A stretch of DNA of 64,000 nt from Aspidiotus rigidus (Eukaryota; Arthropoda; Insecta; Hemiptera; Diaspididae). Shown here in pieces: positions 14,501-28,500 of the stretch. The DNA lies in the NCBI GenBank assembly GCA_035079385.1, contig JAVHKY010000061.1, positions 682,001 to 746,000 on the forward strand, written 5' to 3'. Positions within the stretch are counted from its first letter, which is position 1. Every line of letters begins with the position of its first letter. Position numbers and translations under genes: made by a program. A model generated the notes under the pieces. That model saw only the letters and a program-made list of their open reading frames with translations. It was not told the origin of the DNA and ran no database searches.

Positions 14501-15406
14501 ATTTCATTTGTCAATTGTGTTGCTTAAAGTACGCTTAAATATGTACCTAACTCTTTTGGAATAAATTTCCAAGTGTCCATATTTCCATTCTACCCACGTT
14601 GTAAAATGCTGGTCTCAAATGTGTGAGTTTTAATAAACGAGAGAGGCTGGAATTCAAAAATTTCAATCCCTTAGATGTTTCCAAATCGCCCTCCTATGGT
14701 TGGGTTTTGTTAGTTTTTGTCCTCCTGTCAAGTTGGGTTAGGTTGCCGGCCGGTTGAACATTTTTACCGCGCATTGGGGAGATTTCGACTTTGAGCTATT
14801 TTATGATGGGAGTAGATTCCGAAAAAGGTGGGTCAACATTTATTCAAGTTTAATCTAATATATAAAGCGGAAAGTTTGTCTATCTGTTTGTCCTTTTGTA
14901 ACTCGAAAACCGCTGTACCTATCGACTTGAAATCTTCGCCACATATTCGTATTATTCCAGAATAAATTTTGAATCATAAATGAAAATTTTAGCTCCCATA
15001 GAAAAAAAGTTCTTATTAAAAATTGTGTGGCCTCGCTGTACGCGTCACTTGATGTAATTCGATTCACCAAAGAAGGATAACTACTCGCAACTGTCTACTA
15101 GAAAATAAAAATAACACACCTGAAATAACGTGCTGCAATTCAGAAGGTGGCACCAAAATCCGGCTCTTGAGAATACAGGATGTGAGGGTAGGAGAAAAAT
15201 ACAGTAGACAGTTGTGTGTAGCTACCCGTCTTAGGCAAATCAAATCGCGTCAAGTGACGCGTACAGCAAGGACACACAAATACAAAATTTTTAATAAGAA
15301 CATTAATTCTATGGGAGCTAAAATTTTCATTTATGGTTTAAAATTTGTTCTGGAATAATTCAAATGTGTGGCAAAGATTTCAAAGGCGGTTCTCAAGTTA
15401 TAAAAG

Positions 15407-15448
<42 letters not shown>

Positions 15449-16466
15449 CTTTCCGCTTTATTTTTATTAGATTAGAATTAGATTATTACTAGCGGTTGGC
15501 AGCGCGCCTCCGGCGCGCCTGACCGCCAGCTGTGTGTTGAGTAGATATCAGTGTTTTGTAAATATTTCGATTTTAACGGTAAGAGCTGAGTTGACAGGTA
15601 AGGGCTGTATTGCAGCAAAAAACGGACTAATTCATGAACCGTCGCAATGATTAAGGAAATAGATGGACAGTAGGTAAAAAGCCTGCCATATCCCCGAAGC
15701 ATTACATCAGTCTGTGTAGAGGCATGAGACGAACTCAGTCGTTTCCTATATGAGAAACCGGATGTAATTTTCTTAATTCTTTCTCGAACCCAGTACCTTT
15801 TCTTAGGTAGTTTCAAACTCTGACGACGATATTTACCTACCTAATGTATAGTTACTCGTCACAAAAGAAGAGCAAATTTTCAAGAAATTATTTTACATAA
15901 ACGTCTCCTTTCAAAATCGAAAATTGGATACGTAAAACTCGAATAGTCTCTGTAGATTCATCCAGAGCAACCGGTTTAAATGCTCTCTCTCTCTGTAAAC
16001 ACAATGATCTTAAATACGCATCAGTCAAAATACCAATAGTTCCAAAATTTCCTCCTAAAAATCTGGAATTGGGCTCGGCTCATTCGAAAGGAAATTAAAG
16101 GGGCAACAATTTTTGTTCTCTTCAATTTTTCATAAAAATGAGTAAAACTCTAGTTATCACCATAACTTAATTTTTATAACTGCGCCGCTCGAGCGGCGCA
16201 GTTATAATGCCTTGCGGTAAAAACGCCACTGGTTCTAGACAAATTTCAACGTTCTGACTCCTTCTGGATGGAGTAATGAGCGAAAAACTGAATGGCAAAA
16301 AACGATAAATTCCGACGTAGGTAGTAAAACTGCTTCTCACTGTACACGTTCTTCCAAATGTTTAAACGCGTTAAGCCTCACAGTACTAAAAATTCAATTA
16401 TTGTATACCTGACACGAATTTTACTCATTTATATGAAAAATTGAAGACAACAAAAATTGTAGCCCC

Positions 16467-16513
<47 letters not shown>

Positions 16514-19500
16514 TGTCCATCCATTTCCTTAATCATTGCGAATATTGAATTAGTCCATTTTTTGCTGCAATACAGCCTTTACCTGTCAAGTTAGCTCTTA
16601 CCGTTGAAATCCAAAATATTTACAAAACACAGATATCTACTCAACACACAGCTGGCGCCGCCAACCGCTAGTACTTATATAATAACTCGAAAGGGGGACT
16701 TGGAAAAACTTCGCCTTTCGATTCTTAGCATTGAAATTAAATTTCTCCCATAGCACAGGTTTCCAGCGTTTCTCGTTTAATTTTGTTAAGGAAGCCGTCC
16801 CGTGGTTTTTGTTATCAGCTTCGGCCGTCTTCAGCATAATATTCTATTGAACCTAACCGCATTGAATCTTATCACGGTTTTATCAAGCCCCTTTGTCCCA
16901 CGGATATATCGTCTTTTTAAAGTGCACTGTAGACATTCTACATGATTGTCAAGAACACATAGATATCAGACTCGTCAAAGTATCTGTGAGCGTCGCAGGC
17001 GCAAGCGTTCCGTGAGAGCGGTGCAGGGTACGTTACTGTTTAACACACGTCTTATGGCAGGTATATTTTAAATAGATTAAAATTGCCAAATACTCTTCGC
17101 TACCGATTAAGAATGTTATTAAAAAATTCATGTGGAAATTTCAGCCTATTAGAATCAATTTTCGTTCAGTTATTCAAGTTCAAAGTTGTACAGGGTCTTG
17201 TGGGAATTCCGTTTTCTGTCTGCACTCAGGCAAATGCTTATGCAACTGCCTATTACAAAAATTTAACACTCGTTAAATGGTAAGTCACTCTTACAAAGTC
17301 GGCGCAACTATTATGTATTCCGATTCCAGAGGACTCTGCGTTCCCTATGTCGATCCTGGAAAGGTGAGTGATCGAGCTGTGTTGGCGCGAGCACCGCAAA
17401 CTACAGAAGATGATATGTACAAATTAGGACCACGAAAGGATGGTTGTAGCAGCTTTATAGGCTTGTTCTGAGTTTGATGTATATTGTGAGAATTATTTTT
17501 CAAGAAGCAGATGTGCCCAACAACATATTTCATGTCTAATAATGGTGCCGTGGTCGCACCGAAACGTCAAAATAAAAAATGAAAAATTCTGTTCTCATGT
17601 GGAGACAAATGTCATTTTCATTTCTTTCCTTAATTTTTTTACGTTCCGCCTCCACAAGGTTGTTAGAAGAAAAGGATGGCCCTGGGCAAGGCTTTGTATG
17701 TTGTAAATGCACAAAGTGCCATAAGTCAAATTGCTGCACTTGAGCTCTGCTTTGTAACAGCAAGTGTCACAACAACACTACTTGCTCAAACAAATGAGTC
17801 CTTGCGTTTTCTTCTTTTACCTACAATGAAATAACGTTATCACGAATAAGTGAATTTTTTTTTTTTTTTTTGTAATTAATTAGAATCTGAAAGAGACACA
17901 AGTTGGCGCCAAAACATAAAATTAATTACAACGTCTACTCACTTGAACATAGAGAAAATAAGTAATGTTTTCCACGGGGTCACAAAACTTGCGGGTTTGC
18001 CGCCGCCTCTGCAAAGTTTGCGGGTAGACGAGCCACTTGAACCAAAGTAGCATAAAAATGGTTCAAAATTAAATTTAGGCAGCGGAAGGGGGCTGCGCTC
18101 CCTCCCCGTGGCTCATCTTTGGCTATAGAACCAGTTTGCACCGGTCTTTAAATACTTTGTTATTTATTTGTATTTCCAAAATTTCTTTTAGGTTCGAGCC
18201 ATATATGCTAATATCCTTCCAATTGATATGGTTTGTACGTTTGTACGTTGGAGGACTCCATGAAAATTTACCTTTTGCCGCATTTTATGAAATCTACTTC
18301 GGATTTTGCACACTCGTCCGCATCATTTTCAGGGTCGGTCACTTATATTCTTTCTAGAAATTTTTTGCGCGCAAGTAGGTCAGGTGAATTTCCATGAAAT
18401 ACATACGGGATTTTTACATCTGCAAGTAGAATCATAATACACTAAATTTGTCAATCATGATCATTTCGACGGGGGAGCAAGATAATCATTATTTTATCCT
18501 ATTTTAGTACCTACCTATTTGTACGTTGACTGTTGCATTGAGCGTTTACCCGGGCAATTCGAAATAAATTAATTTCGTCATTGCTCTGACGAAAGTTCAC
18601 TTGTATCTGTGTTGTACATACTTAGAAATCACTTCTAGATTGATGTATAGTACGCATTTTCTTATTTATTAATCAGATCATTTTCAAACTACGAGTAAAA
18701 TTATACCGTCAAGTATTCAAAATCAATTTTTTTTTTTTAATGAATCTTCGTTTTTTATGTTTATAGGGTCAGTGTAAACTATTAATCCTACTTACAGAAC
18801 CATTGACTGCTGAAGACGTTTTAATAATATATGCTTCGAGAGGTAGTCAACGTATTGAGATTACTGATACTAAGCTGAGAAATCCGTACGCCGTACAGTT
18901 TAGGATGCCAGGTTTGTTTGTACAATAATTCGAAAAATGTATTCCTTTTAGTGGCGCACTTAGCACTTTGCCGCCTCGAAGCTCCTCAAATTCGCGCCCT
19001 TATCTTCGTCTTTATGTTTTTCATTTTTCATTTTTTTTTCTTGTTTGAAAAATTTGCCGCCCCTAAATCTTGCCGCCTGAAGCTTCAGCTTCCTAAGCTT
19101 GTCGGTAAGTACGCCACTGATTCCTTTCGCTGATACCTACCTTTTGCACTACAACTTTCATGTTCTTATGAATATGTAATGTGAACTTATAGTTTTGTAG
19201 GAATGTATATGTCATGGTTAAAGTGAGTATTTGGTTAAGGGACGTAAGCGCGGCAATTACAACGCTGAAGCACGCGTACATACGCGTAAGCGTTGCTGGC
19301 CGTATATGTTTCCTTTAAAATGACGAGTTTTCTCCTTTTTACCCTGGTTCGAGCCCCGCTCAAGATCCTCAATTTTTTGGGGAGGATGAAATTTTTTTTT
19401 ATTCAGAATTATGTAGAAAATTGATACAATTTTTTTGATCAAAATTTTTTATTTTTATCTTTAAATTACGATTTTGGAAGAACCTATAAATAGATCGATA

Positions 19501-22500
19501 GAATCAACATTAATTTGAGTTATTGATAGATTCAAAATTTGAATTAGACTAAGGAAGAAACCATTATAAATTGATGGAATCAATATTTAAATTAGACTCA
19601 GGGAGAAACCATAAATAGATTGATAGAATCAACATTTGAGTTAGACCAAGGAAGAAACCATAAAAAAATTGATGGAATAAATATGTTCCAATTAGGTAGA
19701 CTGAGAAAGAAACCATGAAAAATTGATAGATTCAAAATTTGAATTAGACTAAGGAAGAAACCATAAGAAATTGATGAAATCAATATTTGAATTAGACTGA
19801 GGGAGAAACCATAAATAGATCGATAGAATCAACATTAATTTGAGTTAGACCGAGGGAGAAACCATAAAAAAATTGATGGAATAAATATGTTCCAATTAGA
19901 CTGAGAAAGAAACCATGAAAAATTGATAGAGTCAAAATTTGAATTAGACTAAGGAAGAAACCATTATAGATTGATGGAACCAACATTTGAATTAGACTCA
20001 GGGAGAAACCATAAATAAATAAAAAAAATTAAATTACAGTAGGTATTAAGTGCAAGAAGAGAAATATGAAAAGACATACAAAGACAACATACACACAAAG
20101 ACAAAATACACACGTAAACACCCATACGAGTTGTCACCTACAAAATACATCGAATTAGCAAGCAACGCCTCGTGGCCGAGCGGTGTACGGCGCTACCCTG
20201 CATGCGCACACTCTCGCCGTAAAACGCTACCACGCCGGACGCGACCGAAAACACGCGCAGCGATGACGAAAAACCTACATTAACCGAATACCCAGATTAA
20301 CCATAACATATATAACTATGCATCAATCCCGAGAAATTGAGGTAAAAATAAGTTCGCAGAATGACCACTTTCGATTGTTGAAAAAGGGTTTTCCAAATTG
20401 TACAAATCTACTTTATTAGTTGCTTTTACAAGAGTACTTTCGAGTGTTATCCCATCATCAGTTGTGTCGCAACTGGAGAACAAGACCTTAACCATGAGTT
20501 TTTATAGTATAACACTGTGATCTTATTGGCTATAACAATACTGTTTTGTGATTGGTTCACTTCTTAGAAGCTTATTCTTACCATAATTATTATAACATTA
20601 TGTTCTTATTGGCTAAAATATACTGCTCAGTGATCGGTTCACTCTATTGTCCTAAATGCTGCGTTTCTATTGGCTATTTGGATACCTGCCATCTTATTGA
20701 TTGGTTCTGTTTATATTCTCTTGTCCAATCACCAGGCCAAATAATGTATTGCTATCAAATGTGATTACATTGTTCAAGAGGCAGACTTTCTCCCTCTTGG
20801 CTTTTGCAATCTCCATTTGTTCCCAGAGTTTTCTTCTCTTTGTGCGATTCTCTACATTTATGACTTCAAATATTCCCTCTCCATCGTGGTTTTCTTTGTT
20901 ACAGTGTTTCCCAAACAGTGACTTGCCATCTTCTTTCTCCCTCGACGTTTTGTGCTCCTTTTTCCTGATCTCAAACTTTCTCCCAGTCTCACCAATTTAG
21001 ATATCTCGCACTGTTCACAACTGAGCTTGTATACTCCACTCAAGCTTTCCTTGTCCTTTTGTTCCGTCTGGCCATTGCTGATTCTTTTCACCTTGGGTTG
21101 GTTATTCTGGATACCCACATTTACATCGTAGCCACTGAACGTCTTTATCACCTTGTTTGTGTACTTTCCTATATATGGTATCGATCCGAAGTACTTTCTC
21201 ACTATGCCATCATGGGCTCCTTTCTTTGTTTCCATTTTCCCAAAGACTCCATCCACCACGCCTCTACGGTAGCCATTAGCTTCTGCGATCTGCTTTACTA
21301 TCTCGATCTCTTTCCTCTTCTCTTCGTTGTTCTTGAAGACAGTAGTTCTGTATTGCCGCTAACTTGTGTCTGGGTGCGTTTTAATTTAAGAAATCGAAAA
21401 ATGAGGATTTGTAATCAGTATTCTGTACATTCACATTCAAATGAAGGTAAAATGGGTAATTCAAATCAAAACATACAAAAGTTAAGAATTCCACGACAGG
21501 CCGATTAACACGAACGTTTTGTAAGAGAGCTATGGTCGTACTGAAAAAGAAATGGATTCTCGAATCTACAAGAAAACGTTACATCCGAAACTGGCCACGA
21601 GTCTTATACTCATCATTCGTCATACTTTATGGCTCTGTTCTAGGATGAGACGAGATTATTTCAGTTGAAGAGAATTTCTTTCAGAGATGAGAAAATAAGG
21701 TGCTCATGGGAGGGTGAAAAGAATCTCCGGAGATCCCTGCAACGTTAAGAATGGACTTCTTATGAAGCTCAAAAACATGTTGTCTGCTTTCGTTCGTGAT
21801 AATACTCAGGTTCATAAAGTTTATATGCTTACCTTCGATTTCAAGCGTGAATTTAATGCTTGGTTAGCGAGAGTTAAGGGGGTCAAGAAATTCGTGAAGC
21901 TCTTGGACAGAGTCAGACCACGAGCGAAGAACATCGTCGCCGTATGCGACACAAAGAAAAAATTTCCCGAGGGAAGAGATGGTTAGACGATGAAAGTTCC
22001 TCTATTAGTAAATCCATGTAAATAGAGTTAATTTTGTCCTTTAAATTACCGCACATGATAATGAAATCTTAAGCAAATGTATGTACACTTGAATTCTTGT
22101 CTGGTGAAGCATCTTCGGCCGAAATTTTAAGGAGGGAGACGCATTCTTGGCGGGTAGTAAGGGGACAATGAGACCTGCTAAGGAGTTCAGTGACTCGACG
22201 TAATGTCGGTTCGAGAGGAACGCATGGGAAGATGGCATATGTCATGTTTTATTTCATTTCCCAGTATATTACCGCTGCTATTGCAGTCGGTATTGTACTT
22301 TTCTCTTTTTTCATTTCATTCAGTCTGTTTCTGGCTGTTCTCGTCTGAAAGTGATTGTTTACTGATTAAAACCGATCGCAATAAACTGTATTTTATACGA
22401 TTCCGTAGCATTGCGCATTTTAAAAAGTGGTATATAACAGGCGTAAATGGTGCAGCTAGGCTGCGGAGGGTCACTGATTGGAATGCACGTCTATCCTTTA

Positions 22501-25500
22501 AAATGCCGTGAAGAAGAAAAACATCGGTATAAATACTTGATTTTTCTGTTCAAAGTGTGCTGTTTCCAAGTATCAATGTTAATCAGTGTGAACATCGAAA
22601 AGAACGGTAAATCATTGGGCCATCGGATGGTAAAGTGCGAAAGTAAGATGCGCGAGTTGGAAAAACTTTTGACATCGCTTAATAACCCTGTGCAAGTTTT
22701 ATGCCAGGTAAAAAATTCTCATTATTTACCTACTTATTTAAAAGAATGATAGATCTGCGCGATAATTAACATTATCATGATTTCAAAGAAAAGTGACGTC
22801 ATAAACTGAAGTAGATATTTCTGATTTCGGTACTTTGCAAAGCGAGGAAGTCGTCCCGCCCGTGACTACTCACCGGAAAGTTTAGATTAAGATTTTGACG
22901 TCACTTCTTTTCTTTACAAAACAAACTGTCAATTTTATATTCTTATTCTTTCTCTCGATACAGAGTTTTGGTTTAAATTCAAACAATAAGGATCACTTGG
23001 ATTTACTTCTTCTGCAGAATTTTCGAAAGAATACCCCAGCTCATTTCAATCTACTTACTTCGGCCATGCCGCTATATCGGAATCATTCATCGTGTGAGTA
23101 AATTTTCACATTTACATTTTCATACTGTGTAAATTACAATTATCAACATTCGGAAATGGAAATTTTTTGAAAACAAAAAGATACTAATCACGCTTATAAA
23201 TTGATGTTGGAACGCAAGAATGGAACTCAAAAGGAAAAAACTAGTTCAACATTGATATAGGAATGACTACAATAATGATATCATGTAGGCTTTCGAAATT
23301 TAATCATTTTTTAAAATTGTTGAATTATTATTTCAGAACGGCAAAAAAAGACTCTTACGCAGTCGCCGTTTTTCTTGAGTTTTCATATTATGGTAATGTA
23401 GGTTTGTAAATTGGATGGCGACTGCGCAAGTAGAGTCTTTCCTTGCATCTTGAAGATGATTCAACAATTTGAAAAAATTGTTTATACTTTTTCTAAATAA
23501 ATATTAAAGTTTGCTCCTCACCACCTTGAGGGTTTAAGCTCGAAAGTACATATTTCTTCAAGTTATCACTTTTTCTCCGAGGTCGACCTCAATATTTGAA
23601 ATTTTATAAGTCCCCTTCCTATCAAATATAGCTCGGAGGTCGAAATCTTTCCAAGTTCCCCTTCTATCACCTATAGTTCCGAGGTCGACATTTTTCCCAT
23701 TTTGCCGGGGCGGCCGGCGGCCCCCATTTTTTTCGATTTACCCCTCCTCCTCCTCTTTCTCCATAAAATAGGTTCCCTTTTGAAAACCAGCCATACTCCT
23801 AACGCATTACATCAGTCTTTATAGACGCATGAGACGCCCTTAGTCATTTCCTGAGTAGTTTCAAAATCTGACGACGATATTTACCAGATACATCCTACTC
23901 GTATCACAAAAGAAGAGCGAATTTTCAAGAAATTATTTTGCATAAACATCTCCTTCGAAAATCTAAAATCGAATTCATTCAAAAGCGAATTACAGAGCTA
24001 CACAAGGTACTGAATAGCGCAAAACGCAATCTGGGTATCATTATGAGACAGACCAAATCTTTTGTCAACATGTCTGTTCTCCGCTTGCTGTATCTGGCGC
24101 TTGTACGATCGCATCTGGATAGTGCAAGTGTGATATGGGGTCCAGTAGGTAAGGGGAAGTTGAAAAACAATTTTTATTCACTTCGATTTTTTATAAAAAT
24201 TCGTAAAACTTGAATAGTCTTTCTATATTTATCGAGAGTAACCGGTTCAATTATTCTCTTTCTGTGTGAGCACAATGATGTTGAATACGCATCAGCCAAA
24301 ATACAGATAGTTCCCGAATTTCCTCCTAAAAATCTGAAATTAGACTCTTCGAAAGGGAATTACTGGAGCTATAATTTTTGTTCCTTTCAATATAAAAATA
24401 AGTACAATTCGAGTTATTACAATTATTTAATTTTTAGAACCGGGACGCTTAAAGCGTTTAAATATTAACAGGGAACCTGTTTCATGGGAGGGTAATTTGA
24501 AGAAATATGACGGGCGCCGGGAGGCAAAATGTGGATAAATATTCTACTTTATATAAGTATTATGTGATGTAGCGACGATTATGTGGAACGAACTTTCAGG
24601 TAAATAGGTTTTGATCGACAGCACGCACTGCGATAGTATTGGTGTGGAGATGCAGTAGTATAATTCACATTCGTACATCCTCGTCATCTTCTAGCTGACT
24701 GCCGCGTAGCGAAGGTATATTTTTCCCAAGATCAGTAGAAAATTCTACTGATCTTGTGTCTTTTTTTTTTTTCTCCTACTATCGCATCTCCACCACAATC
24801 TATTACGGTGAGCGTATACTTACAAGTGAATTTTTTTCGGCTCGTTAGCGAAGACTGAAGAGAGTGTATGTCCGGACATTCGACGTCGAACGGTCGAAGA
24901 ATGTCAATTTTTCGAGGAAGAATTGACGCGCGTATACGCGATTTCAACGTGCTCCACATTTCTCGATGTGCCGTCATTAGAACGAGGCGGATGACCTACC
25001 AACTTGGTCCGATAAGGGTGTTTTATTTAGAGCGAAAACATATTCTGAGTTGAAACATCGGTATGTCATTAGATAGACATTTGATTTTCGAAGATCGAGA
25101 TACCACCAATATTTTATATTATCGATCGGAAATTGCGCACAAATTGGGATAGGTAATGAAACTGCAGCGCATTGTTAATCTTCCTCCTCACTACCTTATT
25201 CAGGGACATTGCTCAGAAACTATATAAGGAGAAGGGAAGTAGCGTGTGTGCTCAGTGTATGAGGTCGATCAGAGACGGAAAATGACAATATTCCGCTATG
25301 AAGACATTGTTTTCCGCAGCAGAAAAACATGAAGAAACATCCACTTTGTCTATGATCTGTGCAGCTTTTCTGTTGAAATGGTAATGTTTTTTTTCTTTCT
25401 TTCTTTTTTTTTTTTTAGGTAACGAAGAGTACCCCACCCTTTTACACTTCAGCGCCAAATACGGATTGGAAAGGTTGATGTGGCAGTTGATGGAGAGTCC

Positions 25501-28500
25501 GGGTGCTGACGAAGCGTGTCAGATTCGAAATTGTTTTAATTTAACTCCCGCAGATATGGCTGAAAAAGCTAATCATTTGAAACTCGCAAATGCCCTGAGA
25601 GGGTACATGGTAGGTGGCGTATCCTTACGTTGTTGTACAATTCTGATGAGTTTGAAAGAAAAAAAAAATGTAAAAAGAATGATCAAATTGTAGATATGTT
25701 ACAGTTAAAACCCGAAATCAGTAAAATTTAAAATTCACTGGTCAAACTAGTTGCCACAAATGACTTTGAGCAAAGTTAGTTTTGACTAGTTAATTCTAGA
25801 ATAAAAAAATGGTTTGAATTCATCAGTAAATTCTAGTTTTAACTGAAATGAATTAAAATTGTTCGAGTTCAAAAGGTGGTGGTTTTTCCAGACATACTTC
25901 GCCCAAATTGATAGATATTTTTCGGTTCACATGAATAAAAACGCGTTCCTTCGGTGCTTCCTTGGAGGACGCGAAGACGCGTTTTTTTACTTTAGAGCTC
26001 AAAGAGTTAGGTTGCGCGCATGCGCGTATTCTGTATGTGTCGAACATTTTGGCGGTCGCGGACGAAAATGATCTTTTGATAATTTTGAATACAACACTCG
26101 AATTTTTCCTTGTATTCATCAATTGTAAGAAAATTACAATTTCGTTTTCCATCAACAATGTTATGATGCTCTAATAAAAAAAAGAAAATTTTAATTATAG
26201 ATGATCTCGCGTTTGCGTTTTTATTCATGTGAACCAAAAAATAGCGTACGCCACACGTGAACGGAGGAAAGCGATATACTCGCGCTGCATGGCGGCCCTC
26301 GCCGCGGCTCGGGTCGCCAAAGCGCTCGTGTAGAAATCGCTCTCCTCCGTCCCTTATAGCGTAATATACTATGGTAGTTCTGTTCAACTTTGAGAATAGG
26401 TAGCTCACACTGGGATAAAATATACGGAAAAGTTCTAAATTTTTCTTCCTTAATTGACACATTGGACCGTACACCATACAAATTCGTCGGCCTATGAACG
26501 TTACAAGAGCAAATCTAACAAAGACTAATTGACGCAAGTCATTCAAGTATAAACAAGCTTTGTGAAAAATAAAAATTCAAGGGTGTTGGAGGCCGGAGGC
26601 ACTTTGCCTCCAGCGGTACCTTGCTTCCACTTAGAGGCTTGGGGGTGCTTCCAAAGTTCCTTTAGGAGGCATCTTTTTTCAACAGTATTCTATTCCTTGA
26701 AACCTCATTCAACCACTTTGATGCTCGCGCTGCTCGGTTCGAATAAAAGCCAAAGTTTTAAATACACCTTCTGAGTATCATCTGTCATCTGGCAACACTG
26801 ATAGGCCAATATGCTACATCTGGTCACACTGATCAACGTTACAAGTGCCTCCGGAGGCGTCTCTGAAGACGTCGTTAGAGGCGTCCTCGACACGGCCTCC
26901 GGAGGCATTTTTTCCAATTTCAGTAATTGCGCTAGAGGCACTTGTGGAAGTACCTCCAGAGACATACTTTGGAGGTCAGGAGGTGCCTCCAAACGTGTCC
27001 ACTATTGGAGGCAACCGGAGTCGGAGGGTCATTTTCTGTATTCGTTCCGGAGGCCTCTAGAAAAAATTATGCCTCCAACATCCTTGATAAAAATGCAATT
27101 ACATTTGTACGAGGGAAGAAATTCATTTTACTGATTGGGTTCACCTTTCTGTTTTTCACTAGTTAAAACTAGTTTTCCCTGAAAATTATAATTTCTTCTC
27201 TATTTCACTTTTTACTAGTCAATTCTAGTTTTCACCAGTAAAAACTAGTTTTACCTGAAATTATTTCAGTTAAAACTAGCACCAACGTTGAGGGTCCCAG
27301 TAAATTCTAGAGTTGACTAGTCAAAACTAGTACCAACTAAAGTCATTTGTGGCAACTAGTTTTGACTAATGAATTTTAGAATTTACTGATTTCGGGTTTT
27401 GACTGTAACAGATATACATGTTTAGATGTAAACATTTTAAAATTATTTTTTTTCTCTCTCTCTTTCCCTTCCTCAAGCAAATGACAGAACTCTCTAGTGT
27501 GTACAACTATCTGAAAGGACTGGCAGAGAAGGAAGGAAGTACGTATCCGCGAATTTTATTTCAATATCAATTAGTTTATTGGGACGCATTTTTGATCATG
27601 TTTGTAACTTTTTAATAAGAGCGTACACTTGGAGTATTTACGTCAAAAAAGACGGGCTTTGTTCTCTAAATAATCATGTAATCAATCGCTTTATTACCTA
27701 AATTATATTGCACACAGCTAATAAAACGCGAAGCTGAGAATCAAATAAGTAATCCTTGAGATATACTTAGTTTTTATAAGAATTTCTCACTATTGAACAT
27801 TTAAACTACTTGTAGCTGCTTACACCATGAGAAGCGAATTTTCTTATCCTTTGGTATCAGTACCTACTGTGATGAAGTGGGAGTTCGTAATTTGCACACA
27901 CCCATTACGTACATTGCAAACTGTGTATTTAGCACACACGAATTTGTCTTGAGTAAAGTTCACGCAATCTTTTTTGCGGACCCTAGTACAATACGAGTTA
28001 AATGCACACACGTTAAGACAAGTTAAATTAGTGGAAGGCCATGGCAAGTTTGACAGAGTCCAGCCAGTGATCTCTATCCGCCATAATCACTCTACAGTCG
28101 GCTAACTTGGAAAATATCTCGTCGAATTTGATGAAGAATTGAGTGGGATCGCCTCTGGGATCCAGTATTAATGTATCTAGTTGCGATTGTAAGGTTATGG
28201 CATCGCTTATCCCCGCTGCTCCATAAGTACGATCAAATTCCTCAAATACTTCTCAGACAATATTGTCACGTGTTTGAGTACCCAGTCGACTAAATAAAAT
28301 ACCTGCTGCCTTTTGTTCCTCAGCTTCGCGTAGTTGTCTTCCTTCGTTTCTTTCTTCTTCAGGTACGTATATCCTGGAGAGCTTTTGGACAGTTGTGGAT
28401 GAGTCGGACTTCTTTTGCAAGTCTCTCTTTCCAGGCTTGATAGTATTTTCTGGTAAAAACAAGATGCGAAGGAATGGCGTTTGGAATAGCAATTAAATTG

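Larger units (their letters stand above)
20379..21360 (-). mobile_element. Penelope-like element fragment (family 1): endonuclease end plus 3' region
   Basis: The minus-strand order is a linker/GIY-YIG frame (about 21300-20740), a 3' untranslated segment, then the hammerhead-like motif and the end at 20379. The 3' part is homologous to 12567-12945. The reverse-transcriptase portion is missing upstream of about 21360. Confidence 0.8.
23094..25418. other. Intron 6: repeat-filled stretch
   Basis: Contains a short inverted repeat with GACTCTTACGCAGTCGCC (about 23350) and GGCGACTGCGCAAGTAGAGTC (about 23415), the repeat block at 23760-24490 with a reverse-transcriptase relic, and a perfect 13-bp hairpin AAGATCAGTAGAA/TTCTACTGATCTT at 24728-24755. 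No other coding signal seen. Confidence 0.5.

Noticed and set aside
17083..17471. Possible additional stumps-like exon or host gene
   Set aside because: Exons 3 and 4 join in phase and reproduce the DBB junction without it; no splice borders in suitable phase and no known domain.
18135..18357. Hydrophobic ORF that could be a membrane protein
   Set aside because: AT-rich intronic sequence with no start context or homology; hydrophobicity is a by-product of T-rich codons.
20161..20260. tRNA gene or SINE head
   Set aside because: TGGCCGAGCGGT resembles an A box, but no B box follows at proper spacing and no cloverleaf forms. A lone GGTTCGAGCCCC B-box-like string at about 19345 is too far and upstream.
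26007..26546. 179-codon minus-strand ORF
   Set aside because: Composition is erratic, spans internal inverted repeats of a TIR element, and no domain is recognisable.
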